NCBI GenBank assembly: GCA_036375275.1
Contig: DASUSF010000426.1
Span: 1 to 7,283 of the forward strand
Reading direction: 5' to 3'
From: DASUSF01 sp036375275
GTDB taxonomy: Bacteria; Pseudomonadota; Alphaproteobacteria; Geminicoccales; Geminicoccaceae
DNA: 7,283 nt
Both the position numbers and the translations under genes were made by a program. The notes beneath the pieces are model-generated. The model was not told where the DNA came from, did not search any database, and worked only from the letters and a program-made list of their open reading frames with translations. Below, in pieces: positions 1 to 6,444 of this stretch. Each line of letters starts with the position of its first letter. Within the stretch, counting starts at the first letter, position 1.

Positions 1-13
1 ATCGGGATCCGCT

Positions 14-841
14 CTAGACGGCGCGCGCGGTGAGGCCGCCGTCGACCGGCAGGCACACCGCGGTGATGTACTGCGCCTCGTCGCTGGCCAGGAATACGGC
101 GGCGTTGGCGACGTCCCAGGCGGTGCCCATGCGCCCCGTCGGGCAGGCGGCGTGGCGCGCCTCCACCATCTCCGCGACGGAGCCGTAGGCGCCGCTGATC
201 TGCTGGTAGATGAGCGGCGTGTCCATCAGCCCCGGGCAGATCGCGTTCACCCGGATGCCCCGCCTGGCATACTGCAGCGCGAGGCCGACGGTCAGCTGGT
301 TGACCCCGCCCTTGCTCGCATAATAGCTCGCGAAGTCGTAGCCGACGTAGCGCAGCCCCGCGACCGACGAGATGTTGACGACCGCGCCCCTGCCCTGCTC
401 CAGCATGACCGGAAGGACGTGCTTGCAGGCGAGGAAGACGCCCTTGAGGTTGAGGTCGAGCTCGCGCTGCCAGTCCTCCTCCGAGAGCTCCACCGGGCCG
501 CCCATCGCGGCATGGCCGACGTTGTTGTGCAGGACGTCGATCCGCCCGAACGCGCCGAGGGTCGCCTCGACCGCGGCCCCGACGCTGTCGCTCCGGGTGA
601 CGTCGGCCGCGAGCGCCAGGGCCTCGCCACTCTCGTCGCGGATGATCCGGGCGGTCTCCCCGGCAGCCTCGAGGTCGATGTCGACGCAGGCGACGCGCGC
701 GCCGGCCCGGGCGTAGGCGACCGCCGACGCCTTGCCGTTGCCCCACCCGGGGCCGCTCGACCCGGCGCCGAAGACGAGCGCGATCCGGTCCTCGAGACGG
801 CGCGTCATGCCGGCGCTCTTGTCCTGGTCATCATGCTCCAT
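14..841 (-). CDS. SDR-family NAD(P)-dependent oxidoreductase
   Basis: Short-chain dehydrogenase/reductase of the classical type, a cytoplasmic enzyme oxidising or reducing an alcohol/ketone pair; the substrate is not predictable. In the 275-aa product the nucleotide-binding loop is an extended variant, GAGSSGPGWGNG (residues 25-36), instead of plain TGxxxGxG. Asp54 in VDID after the second strand suggests NAD(H) preference. Asp80, the NNVG motif (106-109, normally NNAG), Asn131, catalytic Ser159 and Tyr173-xxx-Lys177, and the PG pair (203-204) are all present, so it should be active. The ATG at 841 overlaps the upstream dehydrogenase stop by 11 nt, suggesting translational coupling. An internal ATG at 808 would start MTRRLEDRIALV, closer to where family members usually begin (264 aa), and cannot be excluded. 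It is the last gene seen of the lrp-led minus-strand operon. The stop is TAG at 14-16, so the gene is complete. Confidence 0.9.
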   Translation of the reverse strand: MEHDDQDKSAGMTRRLEDRIALVFGAGSSGPGWGNGKASAVAYARAGARVACVDIDLEAAGETARIIRDESGEALALAADVTRSDSVGAAVEATLGAFGRIDVLHNNVGHAAMGGPVELSEEDWQRELDLNLKGVFLACKHVLPVMLEQGRGAVVNISSVAGLRYVGYDFASYYASKGGVNQLTVGLALQYARRGIRVNAICPGLMDTPLIYQQISGAYGSVAEMVEARHAACPTGRMGTAWDVANAAVFLASDEAQYITAVCLPVDGGLTARAV

Positions 842-1769
842 TGGCCGGCCCGCCGAACGTCCGTTCCCGCGCCCGGACCAGCGCCGCGACCGTGGCGTTG
901 ACCGGGGCGGCCAGGCCGACCTCGGCCGCGACCCTCGGCACGGCGCCGTTGATGATGTCGATCTCGGAGCGCCGCTTCGCCATGTGGTCGAGCAGCATCG
1001 ACGGGCGGGCGCCCGGGATCCTGTCGCCGAACGCGCGCACGTAGGCGACCGGGTCCTCGATCTCGACCGCGATGCCCTTGGCGCGCGCCACCGCGAAGGC
1101 CTCGCGCGCGCAGGTCGCCGAGACCTCCGACGCATCCGGGTCGGCCATGACCTCGCCGACCGTCATGCCGGTGAGCGTGCAGGGGCCGCTGTAGGCGACG
1201 TTGCAGATGAACTTCTCCCAGACCATCCTGTGGATGTCCGGGAACAGGAGGACCTTGAAGCCCGCCTGCTCCCAGACCTCGCCGACCCGTTCCAGGCGCG
1301 GCGTGATCCCGCCTGCGTGCTCGCCGAGGCGGACGAACTCCCAGCCGTTGTGATGGACGTGGCCGGGGGCGCGGATCGAGGCGCCGAAGCCGCCGACGAC
1401 GCCGACCAGAAGGGCTTCGGGGCCGACGATCCCGGCCACCCGGTCGGCCGAGCCGAGGCCGTTCTGGATGGTCAGGACCACCCCGTCCTCGGCCAGGATC
1501 CCGCGTGCCGACCGGGCCGCCGTTTCGACCCCGTCGGCCTTGGTCGCGATGATCACGAGATCGGCCGGCCCGGCCGCGCGCGGATCGGTGGTCGCCTGCA
1601 GCCGCGCCACCCGCTCGCCGCTCGCCCCCGAGACCCGGAGGCCGTGGGCGCGGATCGCGTCCACGTGCTCGCGCCAGACGTCGACCGCCCAGACGTCCAG
1701 GCCGGCGTCGGCCATCAGCCCCGCGTAGACCGAGCCCATGGCCCCGACGCCGATGATCGCGATGCGCAC
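831..1769 (-). CDS. Ketopantoate reductase (PanE/ApbA) family dehydrogenase
   Basis: A 312-aa protein of the 2-dehydropantoate 2-reductase family, which reduces ketopantoate to pantoate with NADPH in true PanE; many paralogues act on other 2-oxo or 3-hydroxy acids. The N-terminal Rossmann motif is GVGAMG (7-12), followed by ATK (75-77) and QNG (102-104). Residues aligning with the E. coli PanE active site are present: Asn103, Lys186 and Asn190 in WEKFICN, Ser257, and Glu269 in SEID. This makes a functional ketopantoate-reductase fold very likely. The GTG start at 1769 is chosen because GGAGG lies 4 nt upstream and the Rossmann strand (VRIAIIG) begins at once; an ATG at 1823 would add 18 low-complexity residues, overlap the lrp gene and lack a ribosome site. 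It lies 46 nt after lrp and overlaps the SDR gene downstream. Pairing with an SDR rather than panB/panC leaves open a catabolic role instead of coenzyme A synthesis. Confidence 0.88.
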   Translation of the reverse strand: MRIAIIGVGAMGSVYAGLMADAGLDVWAVDVWREHVDAIRAHGLRVSGASGERVARLQATTDPRAAGPADLVIIATKADGVETAARSARGILAEDGVVLTIQNGLGSADRVAGIVGPEALLVGVVGGFGASIRAPGHVHHNGWEFVRLGEHAGGITPRLERVGEVWEQAGFKVLLFPDIHRMVWEKFICNVAYSGPCTLTGMTVGEVMADPDASEVSATCAREAFAVARAKGIAVEIEDPVAYVRAFGDRIPGARPSMLLDHMAKRRSEIDIINGAVPRVAAEVGLAAPVNATVAALVRARERTFGGPANGA

Positions 1770-1773
1770 GCTG

Positions 1774-1778
1774 CCTCC
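1774..1778 (-). promoter_or_regulatory. Shine-Dalgarno that fixes the dehydrogenase GTG start
   Basis: On the minus strand this reads GGAGG, within a purine-rich run GGGAGGGAGGC, 4 nt before the GTG at 1769. It is one of the two clear Shine-Dalgarno sequences on this strand and decides for the GTG over the upstream in-frame ATG at 1823. Confidence 0.75.
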
Positions 1779-1815
1779 CTCCCCGCTCCCGGACGACCGC
1801 CCGCCGTCCTGCCCC

Positions 1816-2274
1816 TCAGGCATACGCGAGCGGCAGCGCGGTGGTCGACTTGATCTCCTCCATGGCGAAGCTCGAGCTCACGTCGAACAGATCGACGGTC
1901 GAAATCAGCCGCTTGTAGAAGGCATCGTAGGCCGCCATGTCCGGCACCACCACCTTCAGCAGGTAGTCCACCTCGCCGCTCATCCGGTAGAAGCCGATCA
2001 CCTCGGGGATCTGCTCGACCGCGCGCTTGAAGGTCTCCAGCCAGTCGAGGGCGTGCCGATTGGTGCGGATGAAGACGAACACGGTCAGGCCGACGTTGAG
2101 CTTCCGGCTGTCGAGGAGGGCGACCCGGCCCCGGATCACCTTGGTCTCCTCGAGCTTCTGGATCCGGCGCCAGCAGGGCGTCGAGGACAGGCCCACCCGG
2201 CGCGCGATCTCGGCGACCGGCATGGTGGCGTCCTCCTGCAGGCAGGCGAGGATGCGCCGGTCGGTCTCGTCCAT
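1816..2274 (-). CDS. Lrp/AsnC-family transcriptional regulator
   Basis: A 152-aa DNA-binding regulator of the feast/famine family, close to the usual family length. The N-terminal winged helix-turn-helix starts with the typical MDETDRRILACLQED, and the helix-turn-helix covers about residues 18-40 (VAEIARRVGLSSTPCWRRIQKLE). The C-terminal RAM domain (about 64-145) carries the effector-loop signature SGEVDYLLKVVV (99-110) and the closing IKSTTALPL (141-149). Such proteins form dimers to octamers and respond to amino acids; the ligand is not evident here. The ATG at 2274 has a strong GGAGG 5 nt upstream. It is first in the minus-strand operon and divergent from the sulfur operon, so it may regulate itself, its two downstream dehydrogenases, or the cys genes. 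An Lrp-box-like sequence lies just upstream of its ribosome site. Confidence 0.95.
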   Translation of the reverse strand: MDETDRRILACLQEDATMPVAEIARRVGLSSTPCWRRIQKLEETKVIRGRVALLDSRKLNVGLTVFVFIRTNRHALDWLETFKRAVEQIPEVIGFYRMSGEVDYLLKVVVPDMAAYDAFYKRLISTVDLFDVSSSFAMEEIKSTTALPLAYA

Positions 2275-2279
2275 CGGAA

Positions 2280-2284
2280 CCTCC
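2280..2284 (-). promoter_or_regulatory. Shine-Dalgarno of the lrp-type gene
   Basis: Minus-strand GGAGG, 5 nt (TTCCG) before the ATG at 2274. It lies immediately next to the Lrp-box-like element at 2286-2300. Confidence 0.75.
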
Positions 2285-2285
2285 G

Positions 2286-2300
2286 CAGAAAATCATGCTC
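2286..2300. promoter_or_regulatory. Putative Lrp-type operator
   Basis: CAGAAAATCATGCTC agrees at 13 of 15 positions with the E. coli Lrp consensus YAGHAWATTWTDCTR (mismatches at positions 9 and 15). It is the most A/T-rich stretch next to lrp and sits in its 5' leader, one base upstream of the Shine-Dalgarno, a place suited to autorepression. The consensus is from E. coli and this regulator may have another specificity, so this is a candidate only. Confidence 0.4.
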
Positions 2301-2305
2301 GTCAA

Positions 2306-2320
2306 CGGCGTCGTACGCCG
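2306..2320. repeat. Inverted repeat, 6-bp arms (possible operator)
   Basis: CGGCGT and ACGCCG are perfect complements separated by CGT. The element lies 32-46 bp upstream of the lrp start codon and could be a dimer-binding operator or a small hairpin in the lrp leader. In such GC-rich DNA chance is a real alternative. Confidence 0.4.
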
Positions 2321-2380
2321 ACCTTCGTTCTACTGATTTCGTCCTTTCCGCCGTCCTGAGCAAGATTTTTCTCTTTCGGG

Positions 2381-2390
2381 CCTGATCAGG
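2381..2390. repeat. 10-bp palindrome CCTGATCAGG (possible operator)
   Basis: A perfect 10-bp palindrome ending 3 bp before the candidate -35 of the cys operon. Its position would suit an activator or repressor of that promoter. No family could be assigned. Confidence 0.35.
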
Positions 2391-2393
2391 TCA

Positions 2394-2422
2394 TTGCGCC
2401 CGACGGCCTCGGCCGGCTACCG
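2394..2422 (+). promoter_or_regulatory. Weak candidate sigma-70 promoter for the cys operon
   Basis: TTGCGC (2394-2399), a 17-nt spacer, then CTACCG (2417-2422). The -35 is fair and the -10 is poor for housekeeping sigma, which would suit an activator-dependent promoter. It would start the transcript near 2430, leaving a leader of about 80 nt before cysG. Confidence 0.25.
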
Positions 2423-2455
2423 CTGATCCACCCGAACGGCGGCAGGCGCGAAGAC

Positions 2456-2515
2456 ATGACCAGGTCCCCTCTCCCGAGCGCGTCCGCTCGGCCCGGCGCC
2501 GGGCCGCCCCGATGA
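2456..2515 (+). CDS. Possible 19-codon leader ORF upstream of cysG-type gene
   Basis: An ATG at 2456 opens a frame of 19 codons (MTRSPLPSASARPGAGPPR) whose TGA at 2513-2515 overlaps the next gene's ATG as ATGA. A weak ribosome site (GGCAGGCG, 2441-2448) lies 7 nt upstream. The peptide is rich in Pro, Arg and Ser and has no Cys, so it is not a classical cysteine attenuator. Two further junctions in the operon use the same 4-nt overlap, and the cysG-type gene has no Shine-Dalgarno of its own, so this ORF could serve translational coupling. Short ORFs arise easily by chance in GC-rich DNA, and no family is recognised. Confidence 0.35.
   Translation: MTRSPLPSASARPGAGPPR
2489..2506 (+). repeat. 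Perfect 18-bp GC palindrome next to the cysG-type start
   Basis: CGGCCCGGCGCCGGGCCG is perfectly self-complementary and ends 5 nt before the ATG at 2512, within the possible leader ORF. As RNA it could form a 7-bp all-G/C stem with a GCGC tetraloop covering the place where a ribosome site would be. There is no following U-run, so it does not look like an intrinsic terminator. Confidence 0.55.
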
Positions 2516-3087
2516 TCCCGATCATCCTCGACGGCGCGCACCTGCCGATCGCCCTGGTCGGCCGGAGCGAGGTGGCGGAGCGCCGCCTCGCGTGGCTCCT
2601 CGAGGGCGGCGCGGCGGACCTCGCGGTCTACAGCGACCGCCCGTCGTCGGCCCTCGCCGCCCTGGCGGGCGCGCGGCTGCGGGCGCACCTCCCGGTCCCC
2701 GGGGAGATCGCGAGCGTCCGGCTGCTCTGGATCGCCGATCTGCCGCTCGCGGAGGCGCGGGCGATGGCGTCCGCGGCGCGGCGGGCCGGGGTCCTGGTCA
2801 ACGTCGAGGACGTGCTGCCGGCGTGCGACTTCCACAACCCCTCGCTGGTGCGCCGGGGCGACCTCCTGCTCACGGTGTCGACCGGCGGCAAGAGCCCCGG
2901 CCTCGCCGCCCGCATCCGGCAGCGCCTCGAAGCCCAGTTCGGCGCGGAGTGGGGGGACCGGCTCGAGAGGCTGGCGGCGAAGCGCAGCGCCTGGCGGCGG
3001 CGCCCACGGCGGCTGGACGAGCTGGCCCGGCTGACCGACGCCACCATCGACCGGCGCGGCTGGCTGGCCGGGGAGCGGCTCGCGTGA
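2512..3087 (+). CDS. cysG: Siroheme synthase N-terminal domain protein (precorrin-2 dehydrogenase / sirohydrochlorin ferrochelatase)
   Basis: A 191-aa protein matching the N-terminal half of CysG (Met8p/SirC-like), which oxidises precorrin-2 to sirohydrochlorin with NAD and may insert iron to give siroheme. Aligned to E. coli CysG, the catalytic Asp104 is kept as Asp100 in VNVED. The family block continues with CDFHNPSLVRRGDLLLTVSTGGKSP (105-129) and an Arg-rich helical tail. Odd: the NAD loop GGG is replaced by GRS (17-19 of VGRSEVAERR), and the ATDD stretch after the fourth strand is IADLP (74-78). Dehydrogenase activity is therefore less certain than the family assignment. The ATG at 2512 is the only sensible start; no Shine-Dalgarno precedes it, which suggests coupling to the leader ORF. 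First structural gene of the operon, it overlaps cysH by 4 nt. The methyltransferase half of CysG is a separate gene two positions downstream. Confidence 0.88.
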   Translation: MIPIILDGAHLPIALVGRSEVAERRLAWLLEGGAADLAVYSDRPSSALAALAGARLRAHLPVPGEIASVRLLWIADLPLAEARAMASAARRAGVLVNVEDVLPACDFHNPSLVRRGDLLLTVSTGGKSPGLAARIRQRLEAQFGAEWGDRLERLAAKRSAWRRRPRRLDELARLTDATIDRRGWLAGERLA

Positions 3088-3787
3088 GCGCCGGCCTGCT
3101 CGATCACCTGCCGGACCTGGAGCGCGCCTTCGGCCATCTCGACGGCCTCGCCCTCCTGCGCGCGGTGCTGCGCGAGGGGCCGCTCGCCGGCCGGACCGCG
3201 CTGGTCTCCTCCTTCGGCGCCGAGAGCATCGTGCTCCTCGACATGGTCGCGACCATCGAGCCCGCGACGCCGGTCCTGTTCCTCGACACCGGCAAGCTGT
3301 TCGAGGTGACCCGCCAGTACCGCGAGCGGGTGACCGACCTGCTCGGCCTCAGGGACGTGCGCGTGCTCCGGCCCGACCCGGCGGCGCTCCGCCGTGCGGA
3401 CCCGGGGAGCGACCTCTGGCGGCGCGCGCCGGACGACTGCTGCGAGCTGCGCAAGACCGCCCCGCTGGAGCGCGGCCTCGAGGGGTTCGCCGCCTGGATC
3501 ACCGGCCGCAAGCGCTTCCAGGGCGGGCTCCGCGAGGCGCTGCCGCGGATCGAGGCCGACGGCGCGAGCGGGCGGATCAAGCTGAACCCGCTCGCCATGT
3601 GGTCGGGCGAGGACCTCGAGCACTACCGCCGGCTGCGCGACCTCCCGGCCCATCCCCTGGTCGAGCGCGGCTACCGCTCGATCGGCTGCCGCCCCTGCAC
3701 CCGCCCGACCGCCCCGGACGAGCCGGCCCGCGCCGGCCGGTGGTGGGGCCTGGACAAGACCGAGTGCGGCATTCACCGGCCGCCGCG

Positions 3788-3791
<4 letters not shown>
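3084..3791 (+). CDS. cysH: Adenylylsulfate (APS) reductase, assimilatory
   Basis: A 235-aa thioredoxin-dependent reductase converting adenylylsulfate to sulfite and AMP. The PP-loop-like nucleotide site is SSFGAES (42-48), followed by LDTG (68-71). Cys119-Cys120 and the Cys202-xx-Cys205 pair form the four-cysteine set that binds a [4Fe-4S] cluster in bacterial APS reductases and is absent from PAPS-specific E. coli CysH. The C-terminal ECGIH supplies the catalytic Cys228. The substrate is thus inferred to be APS rather than PAPS. TGRKRFQ (140-146) is the usual basic substrate-binding stretch. The GTG start at 3084 overlaps the preceding stop as GTGA; an upstream extension of this frame is only the shadow of the previous gene. 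The stop overlaps the next start as ATGA. Length and all key residues are normal. Confidence 0.94.
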
Positions 3792-4630
<839 letters not shown>

Positions 4631-4633
4631 GCC

Positions 4634-6427
4634 ATGTCGCTTCCCGCCCGCCCTCTCCTGCCCGAGACCGCGCCCTTCGCGAGCGAGCAGATCGGCCTCC
4701 TGAACCGGGTCATGGCCGAGACCTCGCTCGAGCAGCGGAGCTGGCTCTCGGGATTCCTCGCCGGCTACGCCGCGGCGACCGCGCCGGCCGCCCTGCAGCC
4801 GGCGTCGGCCCCCGCCCAGCGGCCCCTCACCATCCTGTTCCTGACCGAGAGCGGCAATGCCGAGGGCATCGCGGCCGACGCCAGGAAGGCCGCGGCCCGG
4901 AGCGGGTTCAAGGGCAGGCTCGTGGACGCCGCCGAGGTCACGCCGGCGGATCTGGCGGCCGTGGAGAGCCTGCTGGTGATCGCCAGCACCTGGGGCGAAG
5001 GCGATCCGCCGGAGCGGGCGGTCCCTTTCTATCGGGCGCTGATGGCCGGCGACGCGCCGCGCCTCGAGGGCCTGCACTACGCCGTCCTGGCGCTCGGCGA
5101 CACGTCGTACGTCAACTTCTGCGAGACCGGGAAGCGGATCGACGCCCGGCTCGAGGAGCTGGGCGCGAAGCGGACGGCGGAGCGGATCGACTGCGACCTC
5201 GACTTCGAGGAGCCGGCCACGACCTGGGTCGCAAGCGCGCTCAAGCGCCTGGACGAGCTCGTGCCACGGCCAGCCGGCGACGGCGCCGACGTGATCCACG
5301 TCGACTTCCAGGGCGCTCCAGTTGCGAGCACTTGGTCGAAGAGCAACCCGTTCGCCGCCGAGATCCAGGAGCACGTCAACCTGAACGGCAGCCGCTCGGA
5401 CAAGGAGACCATCCACCTCGAGCTGTCGCTCGCCGGCTCCGGCCTGACCTTCGAGCCGGGGGATTCGATCGGGATCGTCCCCGAGAACGATCCGGCCATG
5501 GTGGCGGCGGTGCTCGAGGCGGCCCGGCTCGACGGCGATGCGGTCTTCGGCGCGGCCAGCATCGCCACCGCGCTGGCCCGCGACTTCGACATCACGTCCC
5601 TCACCCGGACCGTGGTCGAGGCGTACGCCCGGCTCACCGGCGACGGCGAGCTCGAGGCGCTGGTGGCGGGTCAGGATCTCGCCGCCTACCTCGCCGGCCG
5701 GCAGATCGTGGACCTGCTCGCCGACTACCCGAACACGCTGAGCGCCGAGCAGCTGGCGGGGATCCTCCGGAAGCTGCCGCCGCGCCTCTACTCGGTCGCG
5801 TCCAGCCTGAAAGCGCACCCCGACGAGGCGCATCTTCTGGTCGGCCGGGTGCGCTACGAGAGCCTCGGCCGCGAGCGGCACGGGGTCGCCTCCGCGCACG
5901 TCGCGGACCGTCTCCGGACCGGCGACCGGGTGGGGATCTACGTCAAGCCGAACAAGTACTTCCGCCTGCCGGCCGATCCGGACCGGGCGGTGATCATGAT
6001 CGGGCCGGGCACCGGCGTCGCCCCCTTCCGCGCCTTCCTCCAGGAGCGGCAGGCGGTGGGGGCGAAGGGGCGCACCTGGCTGTTCTTCGGCGACCGGCGC
6101 TACAGCCACGACTTCCTCTACCAGCTCGACTGGCAGGAGATGAAGGCGGACGGCGCCCTCTCCCGGATCGACGTCGCCTTCTCGCGCGACCAGCCGGAGA
6201 AGGTCTACGTCCAGCACCGGATGTGGCAGCGCCGGGCCGAGCTGTTCGCGTGGCTCGAGGACGGCGCCCACCTCTACGTCTGCGGCGACGAGAAGGCCAT
6301 GGCGAAGGACGTCGACGCGACGCTCCGGCGGATCGTGATCGACGCCGGCGGTCGCAGCGACGACCAGGCCGAGGCGTACGTCGCCGACCTCAAGCGCGCC
6401 GGCCGCTACCAGCGCGACGTCTACTGA
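4634..6427 (+). CDS. cysJ: NADPH-dependent sulfite reductase, flavoprotein alpha subunit
   Basis: A 597-aa diflavin reductase (E. coli CysJ has 599) that carries electrons from NADPH through FAD and FMN to the CysI hemoprotein. After an N-terminal leader (about 1-64) comes the flavodoxin domain with the FMN loop TESGNAEGIA (71-80), STWGEGDPPE (118-127) and LALGDTSYVNFCETGKRID (152-170). The ferredoxin-reductase-like part follows: PGDSIGIVPEND (275-286), the helical connecting domain, the FAD motif RLYS (384-387), GVASAHVADRL (417-427), the NADPH motif GPGTGVAPFRAF (457-468), FFGDRR (484-489), YVCGDEKAMAKDV (548-560) and the C-terminal YQRDVY typical of CysJ. All expected sites are intact. The ATG at 4634 is 3 nt after cobA; AGGA at 4621-4624 gives a 9-nt spacing. 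cysI follows after 17 nt. The CysJ-type ending separates it from cytochrome P450 reductase and nitric oxide synthase relatives. Confidence 0.96.
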   Translation: MSLPARPLLPETAPFASEQIGLLNRVMAETSLEQRSWLSGFLAGYAAATAPAALQPASAPAQRPLTILFLTESGNAEGIAADARKAAARSGFKGRLVDAAEVTPADLAAVESLLVIASTWGEGDPPERAVPFYRALMAGDAPRLEGLHYAVLALGDTSYVNFCETGKRIDARLEELGAKRTAERIDCDLDFEEPATTWVASALKRLDELVPRPAGDGADVIHVDFQGAPVASTWSKSNPFAAEIQEHVNLNGSRSDKETIHLELSLAGSGLTFEPGDSIGIVPENDPAMVAAVLEAARLDGDAVFGAASIATALARDFDITSLTRTVVEAYARLTGDGELEALVAGQDLAAYLAGRQIVDLLADYPNTLSAEQLAGILRKLPPRLYSVASSLKAHPDEAHLLVGRVRYESLGRERHGVASAHVADRLRTGDRVGIYVKPNKYFRLPADPDRAVIMIGPGTGVAPFRAFLQERQAVGAKGRTWLFFGDRRYSHDFLYQLDWQEMKADGALSRIDVAFSRDQPEKVYVQHRMWQRRAELFAWLEDGAHLYVCGDEKAMAKDVDATLRRIVIDAGGRSDDQAEAYVADLKRAGRYQRDVY

Positions 6428-6444
6428 GCACAGCCAGGACCGGA

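Larger units (their letters stand above)
2275..2511. promoter_or_regulatory. Divergent control region between lrp-type gene and cys operon
   Basis: This 237-bp gap is the only sizeable non-coding stretch and must hold the start signals of both operons unless they are read from outside. Its middle (about 2285-2380) is clearly richer in A/T than the surrounding genes. Beyond the separately listed elements it contains an A/T-rich tract at 2361-2375 with AAGA/TCTT symmetry, a weak second match (10 of 15) to the Lrp consensus. No convincing minus-strand sigma-70 promoter was found: TTGCTC with a 17-nt spacer leads only to a poor -10. No known riboswitch was recognised. Confidence 0.6.

Noticed and set aside
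5..18. BamHI (GGATCC) and XbaI (TCTAGA) sites 2 bp apart at the left end, suggesting a cloning junction.
   Set aside because: The SDR gene runs naturally into its TAG within the second site with a normal family C-terminus, and no other vector sequence is visible; coincidence is the simpler view.
1791..1809. Inverted repeat GGACG/CGTCC with a 9-nt loop between lrp and the dehydrogenase gene, considered as a terminator or attenuator.
   Set aside because: The stem is only 5 bp and no U-run follows on the minus strand; chance is likely in this GC-rich spacer.
732..1853. A 373-codon plus-strand open frame opposite the ketopantoate-reductase-family gene.
   Set aside because: It is antisense to an intact enzyme gene, with Arg/Asp/Ala-rich low-complexity translation and no domain signature.
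2400..2511. A SAM-type or cobalamin-type riboswitch upstream of the siroheme/sulfur genes.
   Set aside because: No conserved core of SAM-I, SAM-II or the cobalamin B12 box could be recognised, and the leader from the candidate start is only about 80 nt; a covariance-model scan would be decisive.
2628..3776. A 382-codon minus-strand open frame opposite the cysG-type gene and cysH.
   Set aside because: It is the antisense shadow of two real genes and shows no motif.
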